From: an uncultured Ectothiorhodospiraceae bacterium
Lineage (GTDB): Bacteria > Pseudomonadota > Gammaproteobacteria > Nitrococcales > Nitrococcaceae
NCBI GenBank assembly: GCA_913055565.1
Contig: CAJXKP010000009.1
Location: 1-64,000, forward strand
Reading direction: 5' to 3'
Length of the DNA: 64,000 nucleotides
This document shows, piece by piece, positions 15,808 through 24,137 of this stretch. Position 1 is the stretch's first letter. Each line of letters starts with the position of its first letter. The translations under genes were made by a program, and so were the position numbers. Under the pieces are notes generated by a model, which was given only the letters and a program-made list of their open reading frames with translations, had not been told where the DNA came from and did not search any database.

Positions 15808-17112
15808 ATGGCTAACGCCGCGAGGGTCGCATCCGGGCAAGGTCTTCGGGGGGCAAGCGGCCGGCGCCTGCGTGCCTGCCCGGAGTGTGATCGTGTCGTC
15901 AGGCTGCCGCCCTTGAAGCCCCGAGAACGTGCGGAGTGCCCACGCTGCCATTGCGTGCTAGTACGCCGCCATCGCATGCCCGTCCAACGTGGCATGGCAT
16001 ACGCCGTCGCAGCGCTGGCGATGCTGATGACGGCCGTCCTGTTGCCTTTTATTGGGTTTGAGGTGCGCGGCATCGGCAACGCCATCGGGCTGACCCAAAC
16101 GGCGTCGGCCCTGGTGCGCCACGGGGCGCCGCTGGTTGGGGCCATCGTGCTGCTGGGCGTGGTGTTGCTGCCAGGGGTCTATCTGCTGGCCTTCATCGTG
16201 TTGCATATGCGTTTGGCGCGCGAGCGGCGGGCGCACGTCGATCTCACGCTCGCGCGCGTCATCGCCGCCATCGGTCCCTGGATCATGGCCGATGTCTTTG
16301 TCGTGGGCGTGCTCGTGAGCCTAACCAAGATCGCCGGTATGGCACGGCTGGATATCGGCCCGGCGTTCTGGGCCTACTGCGTGTTCGTGGTACTCCTGCT
16401 CAAAACGCGTCTGGCGTTGGATGGCGACTGGCTCTGGTTCCGTCTGGCCGGCGAGCCCAAGGCCCCGGCGGGCACGCGCGCCGGCGCCGATGCCCTGGCG
16501 CAAGGGGTGACCGGCTGCCATGCATGCGGGCTGGTCAATTCGCTAGCCCATTCGGAAGACGGGCGCTGCCGGCGCTGCGGCGACCGGCTACACGCCCGCC
16601 ACCCCTACAGCATCCAGAATACCCTGGCCTTGCTGATCGCGGCGATCGTGCTCTACGTGCCGGCCAATGCGCTGCCCATTACCGAGACGCTGCGTTACGG
16701 CACGAGCGACGCCTCGACCATCATCGGCGGTGTCGTCAGCTTTCTGCGAACCGGCGACATCCCCATTGCAGTGGTGATCTTTACGGCCAGCGTTGTGATA
16801 CCGCTGGCCAAGATGGTCGCTCTGGTGTGGCTGTGTTGGCGGGCGGGCTGCCGGCCCAGCGTGGACAGCCTGCCTGAGACGCGACTCTACCGCAGTATCG
16901 AGTTCATCGGCCGCTGGTCTATGGTTGATGTCTTCGTGGTCGCGCTTCTGGTAGCGCTGATCCAGGCCGGATCGCTCATGGCCTTTAGCCCGGGACCCGC
17001 GGCGCTGGCCTTCGCCGGTATGGTCATTGTCAGTATGATGGCAGCGATGACTTTCGATCCGCGCCTGCTATGGCGTAGTAAACAGGGTACCGCCGGGGTC
17101 CAGCGATTATGA
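15808..17112 (+). CDS. pqiA: Paraquat-inducible protein A, intermembrane transport membrane protein
   Basis: 434 residues with two repeated halves, each opening with a zinc-ribbon-like pair of CxxC motifs (CPECD and CPRCH near residues 24-48; CHACG and CRRCG near 235-258) followed by about four membrane helices. This is the full two-domain PqiA layout. The protein anchors the PqiB periplasmic lipid-transport assembly in the inner membrane. Its stop overlaps pqiB by four bases. The first codons before CPEC are unlike the family and the real start could be slightly downstream. Confidence 0.9.
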   Translation: MANAARVASGQGLRGASGRRLRACPECDRVVRLPPLKPRERAECPRCHCVLVRRHRMPVQRGMAYAVAALAMLMTAVLLPFIGFEVRGIGNAIGLTQTASALVRHGAPLVGAIVLLGVVLLPGVYLLAFIVLHMRLARERRAHVDLTLARVIAAIGPWIMADVFVVGVLVSLTKIAGMARLDIGPAFWAYCVFVVLLLKTRLALDGDWLWFRLAGEPKAPAGTRAGADALAQGVTGCHACGLVNSLAHSEDGRCRRCGDRLHARHPYSIQNTLALLIAAIVLYVPANALPITETLRYGTSDASTIIGGVVSFLRTGDIPIAVVIFTASVVIPLAKMVALVWLCWRAGCRPSVDSLPETRLYRSIEFIGRWSMVDVFVVALLVALIQAGSLMAFSPGPAALAFAGMVIVSMMAAMTFDPRLLWRSKQGTAGVQRL

Positions 17113-18752
17113 GCGAGTCGCAAGACCACGCGGTTCGTCGGCCCCAACTGCGTATCTCGCCGCTTTGGCTCGTGCCGTTGGTGGCGGTACTTATCGGCGC
17201 CTGGATGGGCTATCAGCGCCTCGCCGATCGCGGGCCGACCGCCATCCTGCGCCTGCCCGAGGCCGAGGGCATCGAGGCGGATAAGACGCTGGTTAAGGCC
17301 CGCAATGTCGAGGTGGGGCAGGTCGTCGATGTGCGGCTCTCGGACGACTTGAGCCACACCCTCGTCGAGGTGCGTCTGCGCGCCGGGGCCGGGCGAATGC
17401 TTAACGAGGGGACGGATTTCTGGGTGGTTAAGCCGCGAATCGGCAGCGAAGGGATCAGCGGCCTGAATACGGTGCTCTCAGGCGCCTATATCGCTTTGCG
17501 GCCCGGTCGCAGCGATAAGCCGCAACGTCGCTTCCAGGTCCTCGATAGCCCGCCTGTGACCGGCGCTAGCGATGATGGCCTACGTATTACCGTGGTGAGC
17601 GAGCCGGCGAATGCGCTCGGCGAGGGCGATCCGGTGAACTATCACGGGCGCACGGTGGGGCGTGTGGCCTCGGTGCGGTTCGACGCGGACGCGCGCGAGG
17701 TGACCCATGAGGTCTTCATTCGCCCCGAGTACAAGGGGCTGATTCGGGCGAACACACGGTTCTGGGTCGCTTCAGGGGTGCGTTTGACCTACGAGGCCAA
17801 CGGATTGAACGCCCGGTTCAGTTCGTTGGAGACCCTGATTGGTGGCGGCCTGAGTCTGGATCTACCGTCGGTTGGCGAGGCCGGGCCCAGCGTGGGTGCC
17901 GATCATCGGTTCGCGATCCATGCCAGTCGCGCGGCCGCTCATGACGCCCTGTTCGAGGAGCAGATGGCGTACGTCATCCGCGTCGATGGCAGTGTCGGCG
18001 GTCTGTCAGCAGGCAGTCCCGTGCGCTATCGCGGGATTCGGTTGGGCACCGTCGCCGAGGTGCCGTGGCGTTACGCAGGCCCGGTCGCTGGCGATGCCGG
18101 GTCCCAGTCCATTCCGGTGTTGCTGCATCTGGAGCCCGGCCGCATCGACGGTCCGGATGCGCAACAGGATGCACAGGCCTGGCGCCAGCGGATCGCGAAG
18201 CTCATCGATGAGGGGCTGCGCGCCTCGATTCGCAGCAGTAATCTGATAACGGGGACCAGCTACGTCTCGCTTGAGATGCACGAGGACGCTGAGCCCGCCG
18301 AGGTGTCGGAATATGAAGGCGAGGCCGTTGTGCCTAGCAAACCGGGCGGCGTCGCCCACCTTGAGAAGCAGATCGCGACCTTCACGGAGAAGCTCAACGA
18401 GCTCGAGATCCAGGCGACGCTGGACAAGTTGGGGGCGAGTGCGGTGAGCTCACAGGCGACGTTCGGCAGCGTGACGCGCACCGCGGAGTCGTTGCAGACA
18501 CTGCTGGCCGATCCGACGATGGAGCGGTTGCCTGGGGAGATTAGCGCCACGCTTGAGAAGATGCGCTCGACGCTGGCGGGTATCGATCAGGATTCCGCCC
18601 TGTATCACCAGCTGGACGAGACGCTAAAGCGATTCGAGGCGGTAATGAAGGACGCGGGCCCGCTGGTGCGACTGCTTCGAGAACAGCCCAACGCGCTTAT
18701 ATTCGATAAACGCCAGCGCGACGACCCTGAGCCCAAGGCGCCGAGCCGATAA
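17109..18752 (+). CDS. pqiB: MCE-domain intermembrane transport protein PqiB
   Basis: 547 residues, with one N-terminal membrane segment (ISPLWLVPLVAVLIGAWMGY) and then three MlaD/MCE repeats, each beginning with an ExxLxxGdpVxYrG-like block (for example VSEPANALGEGDPVNYHGRT and VDGSVGGLSAGSPVRYRGIR). A C-terminal coiled-coil region (about 415-540) would form the long needle that bridges the periplasm. It acts with PqiA and PqiC in lipid transport between membranes. It overlaps pqiA by four bases and pqiC by one. Confidence 0.92.
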   Translation: MSESQDHAVRRPQLRISPLWLVPLVAVLIGAWMGYQRLADRGPTAILRLPEAEGIEADKTLVKARNVEVGQVVDVRLSDDLSHTLVEVRLRAGAGRMLNEGTDFWVVKPRIGSEGISGLNTVLSGAYIALRPGRSDKPQRRFQVLDSPPVTGASDDGLRITVVSEPANALGEGDPVNYHGRTVGRVASVRFDADAREVTHEVFIRPEYKGLIRANTRFWVASGVRLTYEANGLNARFSSLETLIGGGLSLDLPSVGEAGPSVGADHRFAIHASRAAAHDALFEEQMAYVIRVDGSVGGLSAGSPVRYRGIRLGTVAEVPWRYAGPVAGDAGSQSIPVLLHLEPGRIDGPDAQQDAQAWRQRIAKLIDEGLRASIRSSNLITGTSYVSLEMHEDAEPAEVSEYEGEAVVPSKPGGVAHLEKQIATFTEKLNELEIQATLDKLGASAVSSQATFGSVTRTAESLQTLLADPTMERLPGEISATLEKMRSTLAGIDQDSALYHQLDETLKRFEAVMKDAGPLVRLLREQPNALIFDKRQRDDPEPKAPSR

Positions 18753-19396
18753 TGGGGTGGATTCAACGAGGTCTGCGCCGGCGCCGCGTCGGGTGCCTAG
18801 CGGCGCTAGTTGCCGGGGCTGCCGTGGCCGGGGGGTGCGCCAGCACATCGGTACCGGAGCCGACTTACTACCTGATGACGACGACGTCTGCCGGTTCCAA
18901 TCAGCAGTTAGCCGCCGAGCACGTCGTGCGCCTTGCGCCGATCGAGCTGGCGGCCTATCTGCGCGGCGATGGGATCGTCGTCCAGACCGGCGAGTCCACG
19001 GTCGAGCAGGCCCGCCAGCATCGGTGGGCCGAGGACTTAGCCAGTCAGATCCAACGGGACCTACGGCGGGGGTTGGCGTCTCAGCTGCCGGGTGTGCGAG
19101 TGGTCCCGCCGAGAGGCACCCTCCCCGAGGCCGGCGCACCGACGCTGAGTGTGACGGTGGCGCGGTTCCAGGGCCGTTTCGATGGCTACGCCGTGGTCGC
19201 CGGCGATTGGCGCCTGTGCGACTCCGAGGGTGTGACCCGGGCGAGCGGGGCCTTCTACCAGGAGGACGCCCTGGGCAGCGATGGCTACCGGGCGCTGGTG
19301 GCTAGCCTTAAGGCCGCCTGGGCGGAGGCGCTCGGTAATATCGCCAGCAGCCTGCGAGCCCAGGGGTGGCGCGGCGGCGCTGGCGACTCAGACTGA
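18752..19396 (+). CDS. pqiC: Outer-membrane lipoprotein PqiC
   Basis: 214 residues with an N-terminal lipoprotein signal ending in VAGGC, placing the lipidated Cys near residue 28. The body shows the ABC-type transport auxiliary lipoprotein pattern (PEPTYYLMTT, VVRLAPIELAAYLRGDGIV and RWAEDLASQIQRDL). It caps the PqiB needle at the outer membrane. Its ATG overlaps the pqiB stop (TAATG). Its end overlaps the end of the convergent methyltransferase gene by a few bases. Confidence 0.88.
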   Translation: MGWIQRGLRRRRVGCLAALVAGAAVAGGCASTSVPEPTYYLMTTTSAGSNQQLAAEHVVRLAPIELAAYLRGDGIVVQTGESTVEQARQHRWAEDLASQIQRDLRRGLASQLPGVRVVPPRGTLPEAGAPTLSVTVARFQGRFDGYAVVAGDWRLCDSEGVTRASGAFYQEDALGSDGYRALVASLKAAWAEALGNIASSLRAQGWRGGAGDSD

Positions 19397-19951
19397 GGGC
19401 TTTTGCCAGCGAAACACCCGGATGGGCGGCAGACTGCGCCATTCCATGGCGACCTCGGCGGGGCCGAATACGGGCTCGCTGAACCGCTTCACGCGGCGGC
19501 TGAGCTGATAGGCAACGAACACCCCGCCCGGTGCAAGGCACCGGTTCACCGTATCCACGATGGCCGCGCCCTGGCGCTGATCGATGCGCGAGAAGGGGAT
19601 GCCGGAGAGGATTACGTCCGCGGCAACTAGCCCATGCTCAACGAGCTGGGTCTCGAGTTCGGTGGCGCTGGCGCAACAGGGGATTAGGCGCTCATCCTCG
19701 ATGCCCCGAAGGCTCTCGACGAAGCGTTCGTTGAGCTCCAAGCTCAGCAACTGACTCGCTTCGGGCATGGCACTGAGCAGGGCGCGCGTCGTGCCGCCCG
19801 TGCCCGGGCCGAGCTCAATGACGACATGGGCATCGGCCAGTGACGCGGCGGCCACGATGCGCCGCTTCAACCATGGTGAGCTTGGCACCATGGAGGCGAC
19901 CTCCGCCGGCCGGCGGAGGAACTCGCCGAGGAACAGGCTCGCACTCCGCAT
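19388..19951 (-). CDS. Class I SAM-dependent methyltransferase (PmtA-like)
   Basis: 187 residues from the ATG at 19951, chosen because the preceding gene stops at 19954. It has the SAM-binding motif HVVIELGPGTGGTTRALL, the acidic LLSLELNERF strand and VILSGIPFSRI, the post-motif pattern of phospholipid N-methyltransferase-like and rRNA adenine methyltransferase-like enzymes. VASMVPSSPWLKRRIV near the N-terminus is shared with bacterial PmtA-like proteins. Substrate is unproven. A second member of the same family lies at 43,981-44,592. It is third in a run after the YdbH-like and DUF1318 genes. Confidence 0.78.
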   Translation of the reverse strand: MRSASLFLGEFLRRPAEVASMVPSSPWLKRRIVAAASLADAHVVIELGPGTGGTTRALLSAMPEASQLLSLELNERFVESLRGIEDERLIPCCASATELETQLVEHGLVAADVILSGIPFSRIDQRQGAAIVDTVNRCLAPGGVFVAYQLSRRVKRFSEPVFGPAEVAMEWRSLPPIRVFRWQKPSV

Positions 19952-19953
19952 GG

Positions 19954-20583
19954 CTACTTCTGTTTCCAATCGCCGCCGCGACGGTGGTACCAGCCCGATG
20001 GCGCCTTCTCGATCCAGCGCTCGGCGAACACCCCGCGAATGTCCGATTCCCACTCGGGGTGGCCGTTGGCCTTGGCGATCTCTTTATACAGGGCGTTGCG
20101 ATCCGCATTCTCCTCCGAGACCAGCTGTTTGATCCGGCTGCGCTTGGGCAGCGGCACGCTGTTGAGGTCGCGCACGGCGACCAGCGCGTCCTCGGTCAAG
20201 CCGATGGCGCCGGCCTCATAGTGGGGCTTGAGCTCGCTGTGCCGCTGCTCCATCGACCGGGTGATGCGCTTAATCGCCGGCGTGTTGATATCGATGTTGG
20301 GCTCAGCGGCCTGTGCGGCTGGGACGAACCAGTCCAACACACGGGCGGTGGCAAGCCCGGCCCAGTTGGTGCCGTCGGGCGCTCGCGACTGGGTTGCCTC
20401 ATCGCCGCTATCGGTGCTCTCGGTGTTGTCCTTCGGGCCCTCGCCGTTTGGGCCCCAGACGTCCTCGATGATGCGGTCGGCCGCCTTCTCGGCGGCAACG
20501 GCGGGGAAGTAGACGTTGATGGTGACGCAGGCCGCCAGTAGTGGTAGCCCGATGATGACGCTTATTAAGGCCAGTGCTCGCAC
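19954..20583 (-). CDS. YdbL-like DUF1318 lipoprotein
   Basis: 209 residues. The N-terminus is a lipoprotein signal (LPLLAACVTINVYFP). After a variable acidic linker, the C-terminal half (IDINTPAIKRITRSMEQR, then RNALYKEIAKANGHPEW and RWIEKAPSGWYHRRGG) matches the DUF1318/YdbL pattern. In E. coli ydbH, ynbE and ydbL form one locus for an envelope-spanning phospholipid transporter; here no separate ynbE is seen and the lipidated N-terminus belongs to the same protein as the YdbL domain. It follows the YdbH-like gene by 69 bases on the same strand. Confidence 0.78.
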   Translation of the reverse strand: MRALALISVIIGLPLLAACVTINVYFPAVAAEKAADRIIEDVWGPNGEGPKDNTESTDSGDEATQSRAPDGTNWAGLATARVLDWFVPAAQAAEPNIDINTPAIKRITRSMEQRHSELKPHYEAGAIGLTEDALVAVRDLNSVPLPKRSRIKQLVSEENADRNALYKEIAKANGHPEWESDIRGVFAERWIEKAPSGWYHRRGGDWKQK

Positions 20584-20652
20584 GATGTTGCCCCCTGTTC
20601 CGCTGTTTTTCTTGGCGGCCGGCTGGTTGTGCCGGCGCTTATCCCGTCTTGC

Positions 20653-22740
20653 TCATCGTACCACCGGCCCGCCGGCAGCGGTGGCACTGCGAATCTGCTC
20701 CACGAGGGTGGGCCAGCTAACGGTGTTAACGTACCCGATAACGTCGACACGCGGTACGCCACTGCCGCGCACGATGTAGTAGCCTTGACCCTTGTCGGCC
20801 AGTCCCCGCATGACACAGACATCCTCGCGTAGCACACAACCCAGGCCGAGATCGCGATAGCCGAAGTCCTCGAAGAAGCGCAAGAACCCCCGCGAGAGGG
20901 CGGCAGCGCCGCCGGCGCCGCCCAGGCTGGCCAGGTTCTCGACCGCGCGTTGGCTGATGCGATGCGGGCGTGGATCGTCCGTGGGGTTCTGGAACCAGGC
21001 GCGAAACGCCGCCGGCTGCCAGCCCAGCAGGCGCAGATCCTCGATGCGCCCGTCCAGGCTGCCTGTGATCCGTCCGAACTCGAAGGTGCCCGTCAAGGTA
21101 TCGAGATCCAGGCCCTCGACGGTGATATCGGCACTGAACTCGGGCAGGTTCGCCAAGGGGTTGCTCAGGCTCACGTCGTTGGCCCTGATGGCACCGCCGA
21201 AGGCGCTGACGCGAAAGGCACCGCCGAGGGTGGCGATACCGTCCTCATAGCTCAGCGATGGTAACTCGCCGGCTAATCGGCCGTTAAAACGCGGCCAGCC
21301 GAGCGCCTGGGTTAGCAACTGCATGCTCACGGGCTCGAGGCGAGCGTCGAGTCGCCCGGAGCGATCGGTGCCGGTGCTGTCCCGAACGGCTAGTTCATCG
21401 ATGACCAGCGCACCGTCCAGGATCGGGATCGCCGCCGGTGCGGTCAGGCGGGCGTTATCGCCGTTCAGTGCCAGCGTCAGCCGCGAGCTGCCCAGCTTGA
21501 TGCCGTAGATCGAGCCGTCTTGCCACGCGATGACGCTGCGGCGCGTCGGCTCGCCGTCCTCGCGGGACCAGGCGATATCGCCCGTGATGCGGCTCAGGGC
21601 AAAGCGCCCCTTGTCATCGCGCATGTCGAGCGCCTTGGGCGTAACCCGGAGCTCGGCTAGGGCCCCATTGCGGATCTCGGCACGAGCGCTGAGTTGGCCC
21701 GCTGTTACCAGATCGCCGGCCGCGGTGCCGCGGAGCAGGGGTTGGGCGTAGGTGGTATAGGCGGCCGGTAGCTCTGCCTTGAGATCCCGCAGCTGGGCGC
21801 GCGCGAGATAGGGGGGCTCGCGCGTGAGCCTGGCATTACCAGCGGCCTCGAGGACGCCGTGTTGCTGTAACTGGAAGCCGAGTAGCTCGACGATGCCCTG
21901 GGCGGGGCGCACCACGGCGTCGCCGGCGAGGCTCAGTGGCCGCGCGCCGAAGTCCGTGAAGATGGGGTCTATGTAGAGCTGGCCCGCGGTCAGGTCGAGC
22001 TCGGCTTGGCCGACCCAGTTACCGGTCTGACGCCGCGCACGCCACTCCAACGAGCCGTCCAGGGCTTCGCCGGCGCGTAACCCCGTGGGGCCGTTAAACG
22101 TCACGGCCTTGGTTTTGAGCGCCGCGATGAGGCGCCGCGGTACGCGATCACGGCCGGCGAGGGTGACCGTTCCGTTGAGCTCGCCGGACGCCTGCCAGCC
22201 CGCCGGCAGTTGGCGCCCCAGCAGCTCGGTTAGCCCATCGAGGCGCAGTCCCTCGCCCTGAACGAAGGCCCGCCAGTCGCCCTGATGCCACTCGGCCTCC
22301 ATCGCCAGGCCGCCCCCGGCCAATTCGAGGCCGTCGATCGAAATGCCCACGGTTTGGCTCGCTGGCTGGTAGCGCAGCATGAGGTCCAGACGCTGTGGGC
22401 CCAGACGCGGGAGGTCGACGCGAGCCGATGGGTCGTGGCAACGGAGGCTATTGTCGTCGGCGCGTAGCTCGGTGCAATCGAGCGCCACGTCGGTTATCGC
22501 CTGGCCCGCCGGAGACTGGATGGCGCCAATGCGCAGGGCCACGGCGAGGGTGTCAGCGCTAGTGCTGTAGTCGAGCTGGATGTCTTCGACGGTCCAGCCG
22601 TTGCGACTGAGCTGGCCGATGTGGATCCCCAGCTCGGCATTCGCTGCCGCATCGGTGATACCTATGACGGCGCCGGCCATCGCCAGCGCGCCATGGCATA
22701 GGAGTCGTTGCATGCGGCGTCGTTGGCCCGAGGCGCTCAT
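20653..22740 (-). CDS. YdbH-family intermembrane phospholipid transport protein
   Basis: 695 residues from the ATG at 22740; a second Met nine codons later opens directly with a signal-like segment (LCHGALAMAGAVIGITDAAANA). The long body is a repetitive beta-rich sequence, and the C-terminal half has LGWPRFNGRLAGELPSLSYE, GLDLDTLTGTFEFGRITGSL and RAVENLASLGG, typical of AsmA-like YdbH (PF11739). Such proteins form a hydrophobic groove bridging the two membranes. The downstream DUF1318 lipoprotein supports the assignment. It is smaller than E. coli YdbH. Confidence 0.8.
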   Translation of the reverse strand: MSASGQRRRMQRLLCHGALAMAGAVIGITDAAANAELGIHIGQLSRNGWTVEDIQLDYSTSADTLAVALRIGAIQSPAGQAITDVALDCTELRADDNSLRCHDPSARVDLPRLGPQRLDLMLRYQPASQTVGISIDGLELAGGGLAMEAEWHQGDWRAFVQGEGLRLDGLTELLGRQLPAGWQASGELNGTVTLAGRDRVPRRLIAALKTKAVTFNGPTGLRAGEALDGSLEWRARRQTGNWVGQAELDLTAGQLYIDPIFTDFGARPLSLAGDAVVRPAQGIVELLGFQLQQHGVLEAAGNARLTREPPYLARAQLRDLKAELPAAYTTYAQPLLRGTAAGDLVTAGQLSARAEIRNGALAELRVTPKALDMRDDKGRFALSRITGDIAWSREDGEPTRRSVIAWQDGSIYGIKLGSSRLTLALNGDNARLTAPAAIPILDGALVIDELAVRDSTGTDRSGRLDARLEPVSMQLLTQALGWPRFNGRLAGELPSLSYEDGIATLGGAFRVSAFGGAIRANDVSLSNPLANLPEFSADITVEGLDLDTLTGTFEFGRITGSLDGRIEDLRLLGWQPAAFRAWFQNPTDDPRPHRISQRAVENLASLGGAGGAAALSRGFLRFFEDFGYRDLGLGCVLREDVCVMRGLADKGQGYYIVRGSGVPRVDVIGYVNTVSWPTLVEQIRSATAAGGPVVR

Positions 22741-22844
22741 GGTCGGGATTGTGCCACGCCGTCGCCGGGCTGCGACCGGGCCCGGCCTCCGTGGCGGAGG
22801 TGGTGTGGTAAACTCGAATCTCACAGCCCGCGAATCGGAGTCTT

Positions 22845-23549
22845 ATGGCGCCGCACGAGCAAGCTGAGTCGACCCCATCGCAGGCCCAGGCCCGCTACAG
22901 CGAGCCGGAGATCGAGGCCGTCTATCGGGCCATCGCCGAGCGCCGCGATATGCGCCACTTCGTGCCGGCGCCGGTTGACCCCGAGACGCTCACGCGCGTG
23001 CTGCGCGCGGCGCATCAGGCGCCGAGCGTCGGGTTGATGCAGCCTTGGCGCTTTATCCGGGTCACGGACCCCGAGCTGCGTAGCGCCATCCATGGCTGCG
23101 TCGACCGCGAGCGCGAGCGCACCGCCGAGGCGCTGGGCGAGCGCGGCAACGAGTTCATGCGTCTCAAGGTCGAGGGTGTCAGGGACTGCGGCGAGCTGCT
23201 CGTCGTCAGTCTGTGCGATGGCCGAGAGCGCTTCGTGTTCGGGCGCCGCACCATGCCCGAGATGGATCTGGCCTCAGCGGCGTGTGCGATCCAGAACCTG
23301 TGGCTCGCAGCGCGCGCCGAGGGCTTGGGCATGGGCTGGGTGTCGTTGTTCGATCCGGCTGAGCTGGTCGATCTACTAGCTATGCCGGCCGAGGCGAGAC
23401 CCATCGCTGTCCTGTGCCTCGGCCATGTCGAGGCGTTCTACGATCGGCCGATGCTGGAGAAAGAGGACTGGGCGCAGAGGGCGCCGCTGGCCGAGCTCGT
23501 GGGCGAGAATGGCTGGCCCAGCTCGGCTAGTTATCCATCAACGCGTTAA
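22845..23549 (+). CDS. bluB: 5,6-dimethylbenzimidazole synthase BluB
   Basis: 234 residues of the flavin nitroreductase fold with BluB-specific blocks: RRDMRHFVPAPVDPETL near residue 33, AAHQAPSVGLMQPWRFI near 55 and MDLASAACAIQNLWLAARAEGLGMGWVS near 140-165. BluB fragments reduced FMN with oxygen to give the lower ligand of vitamin B12. No other cobalamin-biosynthesis gene is adjacent; a BtuF-like protein lies at 7.4 kb. The gene is divergent from the YdbH-like gene and followed after 12 bases by a DUF2452 gene. Confidence 0.9.
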   Translation: MAPHEQAESTPSQAQARYSEPEIEAVYRAIAERRDMRHFVPAPVDPETLTRVLRAAHQAPSVGLMQPWRFIRVTDPELRSAIHGCVDRERERTAEALGERGNEFMRLKVEGVRDCGELLVVSLCDGRERFVFGRRTMPEMDLASAACAIQNLWLAARAEGLGMGWVSLFDPAELVDLLAMPAEARPIAVLCLGHVEAFYDRPMLEKEDWAQRAPLAELVGENGWPSSASYPSTR

Positions 23550-23561
23550 TGCTGGACAACC

Positions 23562-24137
23562 ATGACTGACAATCCCAATCCCCAGGGCAAAGGCCAGGTG
23601 CCCGTGCTGGCGACGCTCGCGGAGACAAGCGCGGGCTCGGTGGAGGTGCCGGCGAAGAACGTCGAGCGCGTGTCCACGGAGCTTTTTACGTCGCTGTTCG
23701 TGCTGGAGAGCGACTTCCAGTTCAAGCCGGTGCAGGGCAAGGCCTATTGGCTCTATCGCAAGAAGGGTCGATTCTGGCTCTCGATGCTCTCGCCGGAGGA
23801 GCTGGGTGCCATCATCTATGGCTCCTACATCGGCAAGGCCCAGCTCCAGCCCGATATGACCTGGACCCTAGAGCTATCCGATGAGGCCGCCCAGGATCAG
23901 GCATTCCTCGACTACCTGGCGGCCAAGCGCGGCGAGCTTGAGGAGCGCCTTGAGAACGCCGAGACGGTCGATGATGCCATGCCCAACTACGAGGAAGGGT
24001 TGGGCTTCTATCAGCGTGCCTTTGCCTTCGCGTTGGCCCACTCCCTGGGCACATCCATGGATTACGCCGGCATCAGCGGTCTGACCTATGAGCAGGCCAA
24101 GGGCCAGATCGGCCACGAGGGCGGAGACAGGGACTAG
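23562..24137 (+). CDS. DUF2452 family protein
   Basis: 191 residues, soluble. It starts with the family's NPNPQGKGQVPVLATL and has FVLESDFQFKPVQGKAYWLY and FWLSMLSPEELG, a pattern I associate with DUF2452. Function is unknown. It lies 12 bases after bluB on the same strand. Its last bases overlap the end of the convergent glutamate-synthase-like gene by four bases. Confidence 0.78.
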   Translation: MTDNPNPQGKGQVPVLATLAETSAGSVEVPAKNVERVSTELFTSLFVLESDFQFKPVQGKAYWLYRKKGRFWLSMLSPEELGAIIYGSYIGKAQLQPDMTWTLELSDEAAQDQAFLDYLAAKRGELEERLENAETVDDAMPNYEEGLGFYQRAFAFALAHSLGTSMDYAGISGLTYEQAKGQIGHEGGDRD

